Virus record (IMG/VR): IMGVR_UViG_3300047552_000197
Location: 1-49,100 of that record
Reading direction: 5' to 3' (one strand)
Length of the DNA stretch: 49,100 bases
Source: a virus
In this document: positions 22,601-31,172 of the stretch, piece by piece
Numbering within the stretch: the first letter of the stretch is position 1
How the letters are laid out: the number at the start of each line of letters is the position of its first letter
Translations under genes and position numbers: made by a program
Notes under the pieces: generated by a model
Database searches by the model: none
Seen by the model: the letters and a program-made list of their open reading frames with translations, nothing else
Told to the model about the DNA's origin: nothing

Positions 22601-24964
22601 TCTACGGAGGAAAATGTTATTTACCCGAGAGGTAGTATTAGCAGTACTTTGAGACTTAACATACTTAACCAAAGCCTCTACACTATCTATCATCTCATGC
22701 TCAGTAATGTCACGAGTACCCATAGTTCTGTATGGATTGGTAACAGGCTCTATGATTTTCTCAGGCCCACCTATATTCTCCACCTCTTTAAAGTTAGGTA
22801 GGTAATGGGGCTTATTAGCAATCATCTCTTCGTACTGGGCTTTGTTGATACGACCTGCTTGGTACATATCAAACAACATTACTTGGTTCCATTTACGAGT
22901 TTGCTCTGAGAACTCAGTGTACCAAGGGGAGTCTTGATGCTGGGCCACAAAGTCCCATACCTCAGTCTTAGATACACCATTAGGTTTTAACTTAGCTAAT
23001 CTTTCTATCTCATCCATAGATTTAGATACAGCTTTAGTATCTCCGAATAACTTACGTACCCCAGCAAGGTGAGTGGGGTCTTCTAAGTTAACTCTGTAAT
23101 TATAATTAGGAGATTTAGGTATACCATAACCTAACATATCGGATAAGGTACGAGCTATCTCTCCTTTGTCTGGATCAGCATGAATGTCTGCTCTAGGGTT
23201 CCATAGATCCTCATAGTCTATGCCATGTACTTCAGCTATAGATCTAATCTCTTCCTGTATCCCTTTATTAATATTAACGAAGTTATCATAAGCATCATTA
23301 ATAACTAAGGTTTTCTTAAGAGTTCCATAGGCTTCCTCTTTAGGTACCTCCATAGTTTTACCTATGTTAGTAATACCATTCATAAATCTAGCACCTAGAT
23401 TATTAACTCCTTCTACTTCTTTAGCTATACCATTATGGTCAATGATACTCATCCATTGAGAGTTATTGTGCCCAGTAATAGCTCCCTCCATACTAGAGGC
23501 ACTTCCACCAAAATTAAGTTGGAAAGCTTGAGAACCTTCACCAAGGTAGAATCTAGACTTCACTCCTGTAGTCGTACTATATAGTTCCATAAGGGGGTGA
23601 AGACTATTGACAAGGGAAGCTTTGAAGCTCTGAGGTACTACCCCACTAGGAGACCGAGTCTTACTTCCGTAATGCTCTCCTATTGCCTGTTGTATCTGGG
23701 GAGACTCAGAGATAGCACTAGGAGTAACAGGACCTAATTGGTCTAAGATAGGTACTTGACTCTCAGCTAATGTCTTAGCATTGCGAAGTTTACTTAAACC
23801 TTCTTCAGTGTAAGGGGCACTACCATTAAGAACATAGTCCTCAAATCTATCAGCAGTATAAGAAGAAGCATCAGCCTCTCCCTTCATAACAGATTGTACT
23901 TTCTTAGCAGCTTTAACTTTATCGGAGATACCATCCCCTTCAAAGTCTCCACGTAAGAACCCGGGAAGATTAATACTTCCTGCTTCATCTTTAACTATCT
24001 CAGAGGTAGCCTTCTTTAATGGCTCAGAAATGGCATCTACAGCCTTGGTAGCTCCTTTGGCTAGGGGTATAGCTACCCCCATTGCTTCACCCATCAGAGC
24101 GTTCTCTGAGGTCATTCTAAGACGTTTCTCTGCCTTAGTATCCTCAGAGCTATCAGTAACAGTAGAGAAGGTACCACTATGTGGGTTAAATACAAACTCC
24201 CCTACCGCAGCTTTACCTACGTTAGCAGTGGTATTAGTAACTTCTTGGATAACTTTACTAGCACCCTCTTTAACTTTATTAGATACTCCCCCTAATTTAG
24301 ATACACCTGCTCCAGCCCCAGCACCTAAGGTAGCTAAGGTAGAGATATCATTAAGTACGGATTGATCCTCTTTATCCGTAGGGTGTAAGTAATCCTGCTT
24401 ATTATAAATCTCTTCTAGTTGGTCATCAAGGAACCCAGAAGCAAACTCAGCCTTACGTTGGGTATTGTAGAGACTATCTCGTACTTCTTTATATCTCATT
24501 TGGTCAACAGGATTCATGTTATCAATTATCTTGATAGCCCCTGTAGCACCTAATGATACTATGTCAGCAGGAAGAGTAGCTAAAGCTTCTGAAGCCATGA
24601 AACCAGTACGAGCAGTTATCTGAGCTGCTGCCTTGAATGGCCCTTCCTTTTGAGTGTACTCTGCTGCTTTGACTGCACCTTCTTTAGTGGTGTCAATAAT
24701 TGCATTAAGAACATCTCCTGTTTTCTTTACAGAAGGGAAAGATTCATCTAACCATTTAACCAACTCTGGGTGGGTATACTCTCCGTATTTAGTATCAGCT
24801 TGAGGAGATGGGATATCTAGGATATCTTCTTCCTTAGGAGAAGGTATATCCAATATAGTAGAATCCCCCTCATCACTTGGTAATGAAGGAGGGGGAGTAG
24901 TAGGAGCAGCAGCAGGGATATCTAATATATCCTCTTCTGTATTAATAGTATCATTTGTATTCAT
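19640..24964 (-). CDS. Giant internal virion protein with C-terminal lytic transglycosylase, 1774 aa
   Basis: The longest gene in the window. Near the C-terminus, residues about 1585-1710 form an SLT/goose-lysozyme-like domain with MGIESTFG (catalytic Glu1609), GATGVFQFMKGTW and NIQDW. T7 gp16 has the same enzyme at its N-terminus, so the architecture here is reversed. The N-terminus carries repeated ILDIP motifs among Pro-rich linkers. In podoviruses this ejected protein cuts peptidoglycan and helps form the trans-envelope DNA channel. It overlaps the upstream coiled-coil protein gene by 14 nt. Confidence 0.85.
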   Translation of the reverse strand: MNTNDTINTEEDILDIPAAAPTTPPPSLPSDEGDSTILDIPSPKEEDILDIPSPQADTKYGEYTHPELVKWLDESFPSVKKTGDVLNAIIDTTKEGAVKAAEYTQKEGPFKAAAQITARTGFMASEALATLPADIVSLGATGAIKIIDNMNPVDQMRYKEVRDSLYNTQRKAEFASGFLDDQLEEIYNKQDYLHPTDKEDQSVLNDISTLATLGAGAGAGVSKLGGVSNKVKEGASKVIQEVTNTTANVGKAAVGEFVFNPHSGTFSTVTDSSEDTKAEKRLRMTSENALMGEAMGVAIPLAKGATKAVDAISEPLKKATSEIVKDEAGSINLPGFLRGDFEGDGISDKVKAAKKVQSVMKGEADASSYTADRFEDYVLNGSAPYTEEGLSKLRNAKTLAESQVPILDQLGPVTPSAISESPQIQQAIGEHYGSKTRSPSGVVPQSFKASLVNSLHPLMELYSTTTGVKSRFYLGEGSQAFQLNFGGSASSMEGAITGHNNSQWMSIIDHNGIAKEVEGVNNLGARFMNGITNIGKTMEVPKEEAYGTLKKTLVINDAYDNFVNINKGIQEEIRSIAEVHGIDYEDLWNPRADIHADPDKGEIARTLSDMLGYGIPKSPNYNYRVNLEDPTHLAGVRKLFGDTKAVSKSMDEIERLAKLKPNGVSKTEVWDFVAQHQDSPWYTEFSEQTRKWNQVMLFDMYQAGRINKAQYEEMIANKPHYLPNFKEVENIGGPEKIIEPVTNPYRTMGTRDITEHEMIDSVEALVKYVKSQSTANTTSRVNNIFLRRILTDVNAGNFKYFFAQDYEAVMKAFNDSMNNTKSGSTSFSAFDLLPQAAKDPATHAKVVNVTGNVRFNINGNTIELTPLDGDMFALMRGLAMTRQHDDPLINTWKAVNQFASSLLIKLNPLLPAKVALKELVDTMYTSNMASFKDRVFSTSRLTSLKDIAVEVVSPDSKLVSQATKEYERQSGSYGFNQSIAWKDALFDKSSLFEAYVLSGGQSTKATAAGYHRLIRPIFERIQKFQMGWDSFIRSPEAKSLLDAGLNPEDAYAIASVGSAAFRAGGNGVLNAHNKRIVLDMLKNAKGPGDYFRATMMATRGTLLNSWIAQGIKETALSKAVLQSTDVYLNLITKEPMHVLKTTGVLASMYIGYELTTAGAGKTLERANSYDYQNRQNTHLTDEVLFHGGFIGQNAIAFKNFIVSGAGAIAKDVLEKAPKTLRESLRREDPELYQALIRSSGPTVFSHLIGDLYNIGAQYSSFGLGVGSTAAAVTGYSNEDAFGRVIVKPDLVDEPKESRQVGYNTNPMYVQAASYLSNTYGLEISPARAELLMEMSPIGNLLSSGIEAWVEKQGLIPEAPATKWKQYSSIKSFFDQNDLMPNQVHNARLFSVMSHVGTLATQDEYSDKELLSEGKLEATQYGVNRDNRSVGLSLNTYLTPYKDTIKTLYDQISLVQNGKVPGVVTPDEKRNTIDQLRSQIYFLKEEAVEGIYASFPQVADKLDAMALRDAHPYASDVVDFLMKNSTSTKKATIPPSAKTKTSPVLQEEQILDIKGTPFVYSAPAEDLATSFKALTAVLDIPDYKLRGSVLTASRLTGVSPDLLTMMMGIESTFGEGKNIYKDEGATGVFQFMKGTWEDGVKRHGKEYGITKDDINDPTAQAIMVAANIQDWTADYKNRFKENPSKEALYLYHYLGVSGAQDFLSVLKSDNPHIPVNMVLDAKVFKSPINQAYFGKNGENSVEESYRLIVQAINVKLKEHAKGAKIAYDKRQVQSQ

Positions 24965-27038
24965 AGGTAATGCCTTCCATTAACTCACCACTATATCGTG
25001 CTTTAGTTCGATACTCCCCTGTATTAGGGTCTTTGTTGGTAAGTAATACTGATAAAGCTTCTTGAGGTACTGGAACCTTCTTACCATCTTTCAGGTAATA
25101 CGCAGAGGCAGGAGCATTCTCCCCTTCTAGGTTAACAGGTTTAATGTCACCTGTAGGGGTAGGGTTAGTAGATGATGTAGGTTTAAATGGGAGAAGAACT
25201 TCAGCTACTTCTTTACGAAGGTTATCATCACGGATAGCATCTAAGGCTTCTATCTTACTTGTTGGTTCTGGTCTCCCAAACTCACGATCTAATCGAGCAT
25301 CGGCAGATACAATAGCATCCCAAGCTTGTTTTTTGATCTTATCATCAACGATAACACCTTTACCGAAACCTACTTCATCTTTATATTGAGCGTATCGAAG
25401 TACGTTAAGGTTCTTAACAATATCTATTACTGAACCTTTAACTGCACTAGTGTCGATAGTACCACTAGCTAACGCTTGCTTAGTCTCTGGATTAGTACGA
25501 TAGAAACTAAAAGCATCATTAAGCATAGAGTTAGTAGTTGAAGGGCTTAATCTACCAGTTGTAGATTTAGAGGCAAGCGTAGCCATAAGAACATCTGGAG
25601 TAGCTAATACAGTATCTTCACTATAATTTTGGTAATCTCTTGACATGCTCTTAGACAGAGATAATTGTTCCGTAAGTTTACTCTCTTGAGCAGTTTGCTC
25701 CATGTTAGCTTTTACTTCCGCAGCCTTACGCTGCTTTTCGTTTAGGTCTGCATCTCTATTGTTCTTAGCTCTGTCTATAAGAACCTTGGTAGCTTCTGCC
25801 TGACCTGAACCTATATAAGGCGTGATACCTTGGCCTCTAGCTGGCTTCAGCTTAGACTGGTAGATTTTATACCCAGCGTTAATATCTTCTGGTTGTAAGT
25901 ACTGAACGAGATCTCTGGGGATACCATCTAGAACCTCTTTGTAGCGAGGGTTGTCTAAGGGGTTTTCCGTGCCACTCATTGCGGCTAACCCCTGCTCACT
26001 CAATGCGGCTGATTCGTACCCAGCTTTAAGAGCAGTTAACTCTTTCTCCCTATCATAGCGGGTATTAATACGATTGGTATCTATATCTTTTAACAGATCA
26101 GATTTAAGTTTAGTTAGTTCAGTAGTGTTCTTGTAGTCTACCTTCTTCATTCTCTCATCGAACGATTGAATAGCCTCTAACTTCTCCATCTCATTAAGAT
26201 GGTCTGCCTTACTAAGAGCTGCTAAGAATGATTGACGACTATTCTGTAGAGACGCTTGGGCATCTAATCTTTTGTCTTGTTGGTCAGCTTGGAATGATTG
26301 AGCTAACTCCTGTCGAACCATTGCCCAGTCTTGGCGTTGAGCTGCCGTACCTTGGATCAATACATTAGTAGCATTAACATTATTTACTTTCCAAGTCTCA
26401 AAGTTAATCTTGGATTCTTGTAAGTCTTTACCTGCTTGTATCTTTGTATTAGTTAAGATTTGAGTAGCTTTTATTTGGGCATCTTGAAACTCAGACTTAA
26501 ATGATTGCTCATCTTCTCTAGCCTCTTTAGCTATACCAGCATTAACATAGATCTCTTTTAATCTATCTGTAGCTTTCTGTTGAGCAAGACTGAAGTTAGC
26601 ATCAATGTTGTTAGCATTGATCTGTAAATCAGTAGTAGATGCAATAGTAGCTACTAATTTACGGGTATCATTATTCATCCCCGCTACTGTGGATTGTGTT
26701 TTATCTAGGAGGGATTTATCTGTAACTAGATAATCAATACGACCCTCTTGTCTAGCTTTCTCTACCTCTAAGTTGTTATCCAACTTGTTAGCAGCTATAG
26801 ACTCAGCAGACTCTAGCTTCTGCCCTGTGAGAGCCATGTTATACTCAAACTCTTTTTTAGCTGCTTCTTCCTCTGTCTTAGCTTTGAACTCAAGCTCATC
26901 CTTTCGTGACTTAGCCTCTTGTGCAGCTTTAATAAGTTCTGCATCTAGATCTAATTGCTTCTTACGTTGGTCATTGTATTCGGTGGTATATTGTTTACCA
27001 GCCCCAATAACCATATTCATAAATGCTGCACTTACCAT
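24951..27038 (-). CDS. Internal virion protein, coiled-coil rich, 695 aa
   Basis: AAGGTAGT precedes ATG at 27038. The product begins MVSAAFMNMVIGAGKQY and then runs as long Lys/Glu/Gln/Ala-rich helices through about residue 420. The order, with this gene just upstream of the transglycosylase-bearing giant protein, corresponds to T7 gp15 before gp16. Ejection-channel component by analogy; there is no enzymatic motif. Confidence 0.72.
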   Translation of the reverse strand: MVSAAFMNMVIGAGKQYTTEYNDQRKKQLDLDAELIKAAQEAKSRKDELEFKAKTEEEAAKKEFEYNMALTGQKLESAESIAANKLDNNLEVEKARQEGRIDYLVTDKSLLDKTQSTVAGMNNDTRKLVATIASTTDLQINANNIDANFSLAQQKATDRLKEIYVNAGIAKEAREDEQSFKSEFQDAQIKATQILTNTKIQAGKDLQESKINFETWKVNNVNATNVLIQGTAAQRQDWAMVRQELAQSFQADQQDKRLDAQASLQNSRQSFLAALSKADHLNEMEKLEAIQSFDERMKKVDYKNTTELTKLKSDLLKDIDTNRINTRYDREKELTALKAGYESAALSEQGLAAMSGTENPLDNPRYKEVLDGIPRDLVQYLQPEDINAGYKIYQSKLKPARGQGITPYIGSGQAEATKVLIDRAKNNRDADLNEKQRKAAEVKANMEQTAQESKLTEQLSLSKSMSRDYQNYSEDTVLATPDVLMATLASKSTTGRLSPSTTNSMLNDAFSFYRTNPETKQALASGTIDTSAVKGSVIDIVKNLNVLRYAQYKDEVGFGKGVIVDDKIKKQAWDAIVSADARLDREFGRPEPTSKIEALDAIRDDNLRKEVAEVLLPFKPTSSTNPTPTGDIKPVNLEGENAPASAYYLKDGKKVPVPQEALSVLLTNKDPNTGEYRTKARYSGELMEGITYEYK

Positions 27039-27044
27039 ACTACC

Positions 27045-27614
27045 TTAATCTCCTATAACTTCATCTTTACCAGGTTGAGGCTGTTCTGGTGGTGCCATTG
27101 GAGTCATAACTCCTTTACCTGTTACATCACTACCATCTTCAGGAGACGCCATCTCAGGTGGAGTCTCTTCAAGAGGAGCTGTCATGTCACTTGTAGTATC
27201 ATTAGCTTGTTGTTCTGGAGTTTTAGCATCTGTAGTAAACCCAGAGGAAGCCATCAACTTCATGAGAGGGTCTTCTCGTTCATCAGCATATCGAATATTC
27301 TTAGCTCCCGCTTGGGTACCAATAGCCACGATACCACCTAATACTCGTTTAGCTATTAGGGCAGCAGTATCAGGAGACCATAGTCCTGTAGCTATACCAC
27401 CTTTAAGGATATAAGTAGCTAGGTGGGTAGCAGCAACTCCTTTATCAAGAGAGATAGCTATACCAGCAGCAGCATCCTTACGAGATAGCTTAGACATGAC
27501 TGCATAGGTTGCATCTTCAGGATCAGCATAGGTAGGGGGTTGCTCATAAGGTCTCGATCCAGGGGCTCTTGTTAGGGATTGCCCAGGTATAGGGGCGGAG
27601 AAATGATTATCCAT
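27045..27614 (-). CDS. Internal virion or ejection-associated protein, 189 aa
   Basis: The Pro-rich N-terminus (SAPIPGQSLTRAPGSRPYEQ) leads to an Ala/Gly-rich, moderately hydrophobic middle (GIAISLDKGVAATHLATYIL, GGIVAIGTQAGA) and a Pro/Glu-rich tail. Size and position before the gp15-like gene resemble T7 gp14, which inserts in the outer membrane. Assignment is positional. Confidence 0.6.
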   Translation of the reverse strand: MDNHFSAPIPGQSLTRAPGSRPYEQPPTYADPEDATYAVMSKLSRKDAAAGIAISLDKGVAATHLATYILKGGIATGLWSPDTAALIAKRVLGGIVAIGTQAGAKNIRYADEREDPLMKLMASSGFTTDAKTPEQQANDTTSDMTAPLEETPPEMASPEDGSDVTGKGVMTPMAPPEQPQPGKDEVIGD

Positions 27615-27619
27615 AATCT

Positions 27620-27997
27620 TTATTTACTTTCCATTGTGAAGACTTGACCACTGGCGATAGAATGTAATCGCTGCATCCACATAGCTTCGGTGTCTTTATA
27701 GGAGACAGAAGAGGGACGATCATCTAATTTACTCTGCCGTATACTCCTACGTTGTTTTGTAGTGGCAGTATTAAGGTGTTCAAGGAACTTCATTGTATCA
27801 GATTGTGAAAGGTCTGTCAAGTCCTCGTCCATTCCCATTACACCTATAGGTGCATTTTTATCCTTATTAGGGGAACTATCTTCTGAGGAATCATTACCCC
27901 CAAATAGATCTGCTCCACTTAGTTCTGAAAAGAAATCTGTTACTGAAGAGTAAGAACTTTTTACATCATTAAAGATATCACCAATTGAAAATGCCAT
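27620..27997 (-). CDS. Hypothetical virion-block protein, 125 aa
   Basis: ATG at 27997 is preferred, with AGGTGG upstream; a GTG five codons earlier lacks a site. The product begins MAFSIGDIFNDVKSSYSSVT and is Ser/Asp-rich. DTEAMWMQRLHSIASGQVF near the end suggests a terminal helix. No known family; it lies among internal virion genes. Confidence 0.65.
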   Translation of the reverse strand: MAFSIGDIFNDVKSSYSSVTDFFSELSGADLFGGNDSSEDSSPNKDKNAPIGVMGMDEDLTDLSQSDTMKFLEHLNTATTKQRRSIRQSKLDDRPSSVSYKDTEAMWMQRLHSIASGQVFTMESK

Positions 27998-28001
27998 AAT
28001 A

Positions 28002-29435
28002 TTATTTACCACCTAATAATGAGGATAGAAGAATCTGCCCCGCTTGACCTAGCATCTGGTTATATGCTGCTTCTGTAGCTACGTCTTGGGCTTGACCATT
28101 AATAGTAAGCTTACCATTCGTATTAGCGGATATCTTAGCAAGGTCATACTGGAAGTCTTGAGCATCTTTACCAGATTGATATAACCAGTCTGCCTCATCC
28201 CTAGACTGTTGCCATAGGGCATTAAGAGCATACGAAGACAGTCCAAATGTATTCTGTACGTTACTCTGGTTAGCAGCGTTAACAGCAGCAGTATTAGCTG
28301 TGTTAATATTACGTCGCCATGTTACGTTAGATTGGTCTATCACTTGAGCCATATTAGCATTAAATGCATCTGCTTGGTATTTAAGATTGGAATAGAACTG
28401 AGCCCGAGCTTCTTGCTGTTGAGCATTAAACTTACTTACATCAGTAGTTAGCTGTGCACTTAAAGCTGTTTGTTTGTTAGCTTCTGCGGCATTGAATTGA
28501 TTAATAGCTGCTACACGGTCAGCATTCTGTGTCTTGATGGTTGTTACGAGTTGAGCTTGGAATTCTTGTACTTGTTGAGACGAGGTAGCATTGAATTGAA
28601 GAGCAGCATTCTGTGCAGCTTGGTCACTGAGTAAAGCTTGTTGAGCTACCTGTAGATTAGTAAGAGCAGTCTGCTGTCTATTATCTAGATTCTTCATATC
28701 CATTTGGAAGTACGAAGATGCATCAGCAGCAGCAATATTAATAGCTGAGTTCTGGATAGCAGCAGTCATAGCTCCAGCAGCAATAGAAGAAGCACCTAAT
28801 CCCCTAGCAGCCATAACTTCATTAGCAGCAGAGACAGCTCCCTGTGCCCACTCTGGAGTCTTCCCTCCCTCTAGGTCAGCATAGAGATTCTTTAATTGTC
28901 CTTGTACTGTAGCTAACTCACTTACTTGTCCTTGTTGAGCTACTGCTTGAGGGGCTTGACCTGCTACTTGTACTGCTTGATAAGCTCCAGCTTGTACTTG
29001 AGGAACAGCATTAGGGTCTACTTGGATACCCTCTGTAGTTGCCTGGGCTACTGGAATAGTCGTAGGAGCCACAGCGGTGGCCACAGGAGCCATCTGGGCG
29101 GGTACTACAGGGGTAGGTAGCTGTTGAAGCTCCCCAGCCTGTAGGGCCATTGTTTGGGGCGTTAACGTGGTACCACTAGGAAGTACAGGATTATTAACTG
29201 TACTGGCCATCTGATCTGTAAGAGAGGTAGCAGTGTATAACCCCCTAGCACTAAGGGCTTTAAGAGCTGCATCATTAGCTTGGGTATTACCAGCAAAGAA
29301 GTTAGTTACCTTACCTCCACCATAAGCTCCACTGTATCCCCCTGCCCCTTCAATAATGGAGTGGGCTTGGGTATCTGATAGCTTACCTTGTTTGATAAGC
29401 CCAGTGATTACGTCATTTGCATTTGTGTATGCCAT
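28002..29435 (-). CDS. Ala/Gln-rich probable internal virion protein, 477 aa
   Basis: The N-terminal 100 residues are globular with Gly-rich loops. A Pro/Ala/Val/Gln linker follows (about 105-170), then a long Ala/Gln coiled-coil (AQNAALQFNATSSQQVQEFQ and similar heptad stretches) and a C-terminal LLSSLLGGK. Composition and position between tail and ejection proteins suggest an ejected virion protein. No enzymatic motif. Confidence 0.65.
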   Translation of the reverse strand: MAYTNANDVITGLIKQGKLSDTQAHSIIEGAGGYSGAYGGGKVTNFFAGNTQANDAALKALSARGLYTATSLTDQMASTVNNPVLPSGTTLTPQTMALQAGELQQLPTPVVPAQMAPVATAVAPTTIPVAQATTEGIQVDPNAVPQVQAGAYQAVQVAGQAPQAVAQQGQVSELATVQGQLKNLYADLEGGKTPEWAQGAVSAANEVMAARGLGASSIAAGAMTAAIQNSAINIAAADASSYFQMDMKNLDNRQQTALTNLQVAQQALLSDQAAQNAALQFNATSSQQVQEFQAQLVTTIKTQNADRVAAINQFNAAEANKQTALSAQLTTDVSKFNAQQQEARAQFYSNLKYQADAFNANMAQVIDQSNVTWRRNINTANTAAVNAANQSNVQNTFGLSSYALNALWQQSRDEADWLYQSGKDAQDFQYDLAKISANTNGKLTINGQAQDVATEAAYNQMLGQAGQILLSSLLGGK

Positions 29436-29460
29436 ATGTTATTCAAACCATTATTAAAGA

Positions 29461-30246
29461 TTATATGCCAGCAATGTTACGAGTACGGGCGAAGACAGTA
29501 TCTAATTGAGATTCACTTAAGGCAGTGTTCCACATCCCCGCAAACCATATCCTAGAGCCTGATGGGAGTTCACTATCCGCAGGAGCCTTTGCCCCTATCG
29601 CCATGTAAGGGGAAGCATCTGTGCTAGTAGGGGATGAGTAGGCTTGAGTGAAAGTATAAGCAGACTTTGTACCTGTATGACAATAGATGATACCTGCACC
29701 TGTAGATTCTGTATAGGACAATGCAACAAAGGCGTTACTAGAAGAGGGAAGTCTACCTGAATCTGTGGCTACAGTTTGAGTTGTACTACCATTCATTTGA
29801 TAGAATCTTATGTCCCCACTTGTATCTCGGTAGAGAGCAATGCCAGGGCTAGTAGCGGAAGTATCTCCAAAGATGTATCCGTTAGCAGTAGTAGGAATAC
29901 TTATTAAAGATGCAAAAGTAAATGTAGCGTTATTTTTATGTAGTGAATTAATGAATGTAGTGTTACTACCTGCTAGAGTAAAACAGTCTGCCCCATCAAA
30001 ACTAAAGTACTCAGAGCTGCTATTATTACCAGCAGTACCATTAAAGGTAGGGTCATTACTAGAACCACTAGAAGAAGTACCTAGGTAGAAATCATAATCT
30101 GTTTTACTACTTCCATCAGCAGGAGCACTTGTAGTATTAGCCCAAGTCTGTCCACTACCAGAGTAGGAATTACTCTTACCTGCATACAAAGTAAAGACAG
30201 GGTGGAGTAGACTTTGAGGTTGAGCTATGACTGGAAGTAAACTCAT
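29461..30246 (-). CDS. LamG/concanavalin-like tail appendage protein, 261 aa
   Basis: Residues about 85-255 read as a laminin-G-like jelly roll: FTFASLISIP, GYIFGDTSATSPGIALYRD, IRFYQMNG, NAFVALSYTES and the closing RIWFAGMWNTALSESQLDTV, the usual last strand and helix of LamG-3 domains. Such domains often bind glycans. It overlaps the upstream fibre gene by 4 nt, so it probably belongs to the same virion appendage. Confidence 0.72.
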   Translation of the reverse strand: MSLLPVIAQPQSLLHPVFTLYAGKSNSYSGSGQTWANTTSAPADGSSKTDYDFYLGTSSSGSSNDPTFNGTAGNNSSSEYFSFDGADCFTLAGSNTTFINSLHKNNATFTFASLISIPTTANGYIFGDTSATSPGIALYRDTSGDIRFYQMNGSTTQTVATDSGRLPSSSNAFVALSYTESTGAGIIYCHTGTKSAYTFTQAYSSPTSTDASPYMAIGAKAPADSELPSGSRIWFAGMWNTALSESQLDTVFARTRNIAGI

Positions 30247-31166
30247 ACGTTACCTACCAGTAACCAAGTATCTGTACCTGTCTTAATAAGAGCAGCCATA
30301 GTATATTTGTCTAGGATAGAGGTACCACCTCCACTTACCGTATTAAGGGTAACTCCCCCGCTAGCTGAGAAAGAGCAGGTAGCATCTCCCCCACGAATAA
30401 AAGATATCTGAGTACCTGTAGGGAAAGCTACGGAAGCATTGGTGGGGATGGTAACAGTAATAGTTGTACTAGCATGGCTAAGATTGTAAGTCTTAAAGTT
30501 ATCTGTAAGAGCTAAGGTAAAGGAAGCAGATACTTCTGAGAATGATTGGTATTGTGAATTAGTAATAGTAACACTATCAGCAGAAGCATCTGTAGTAAGA
30601 GTAATACCATTACCTGATACGAGAGTTAAGGTATCACTTGTGGTATCGGCTACCACATTGGATTGGCCACTAACAGCAACAGTACTAAATATATTCTGAT
30701 CCCCAGTATTAGTACCTGTGGTATCACCAACATGGCTACCACTAAAGGTACCACTCTGAGTAGCTAGGCTACCTAATCCGAGGGAAGTCCTAGCAGTCGA
30801 GCCCGATTCAGCAACCCAAGTCGAGCCATTGCCTACGATAAAATTACTATCAGTAGGAGTAAGTGCATCAATAGCAGATAATCTAGCAGAGTAAGCTAGT
30901 ACATCTGTACCTATCTCTAATCCTAGATTAGCTCTAGCATCAGCAACAGTACTAGCTGAAGTACCTCCATGAGATGTAGAGAGAATACCTGTAACAGAGG
31001 TAGCTAAGGGAATAGGAGCCCCATCCCCAGCAGAACCAGTATGAGTATGGCCTGTAGTACCGTCAAAGGCACTAGCTAAAGCATTGTATTCAGCATTAAC
31101 AGAACTAGCCTTAGCAAGACTACCTGCTACAATGTCTGCTTCAGCCTGTCTAGTATATCCTGTCAT
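30243..31166 (-). CDS. Tail-fibre-like protein, 307 aa
   Basis: It opens MTGYTRQAEADIVAGSLAKA, with a HTHTGSAGDGAPI loop typical of phage fibres, then repeated beta modules: GILSTSHGGTSASTVADARA, SLGLGSLATQSGTFSG, GTNTGDQ and a SGQSNVVAD...DTLTLV module that recurs in the tailspike. Probably a trimeric fibre or adaptor. The receptor cannot be deduced. Confidence 0.78.
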   Translation of the reverse strand: MTGYTRQAEADIVAGSLAKASSVNAEYNALASAFDGTTGHTHTGSAGDGAPIPLATSVTGILSTSHGGTSASTVADARANLGLEIGTDVLAYSARLSAIDALTPTDSNFIVGNGSTWVAESGSTARTSLGLGSLATQSGTFSGSHVGDTTGTNTGDQNIFSTVAVSGQSNVVADTTSDTLTLVSGNGITLTTDASADSVTITNSQYQSFSEVSASFTLALTDNFKTYNLSHASTTITVTIPTNASVAFPTGTQISFIRGGDATCSFSASGGVTLNTVSGGGTSILDKYTMAALIKTGTDTWLLVGNV

Positions 31167-31172
31167 ATAATA

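Noticed and set aside
24030-24365. Plus-strand 111-aa ORF and similar long antisense frames across the late genes
   Set aside because: They mirror codon bias of the minus-strand genes, lack ribosome binding sites and have low-complexity composition.
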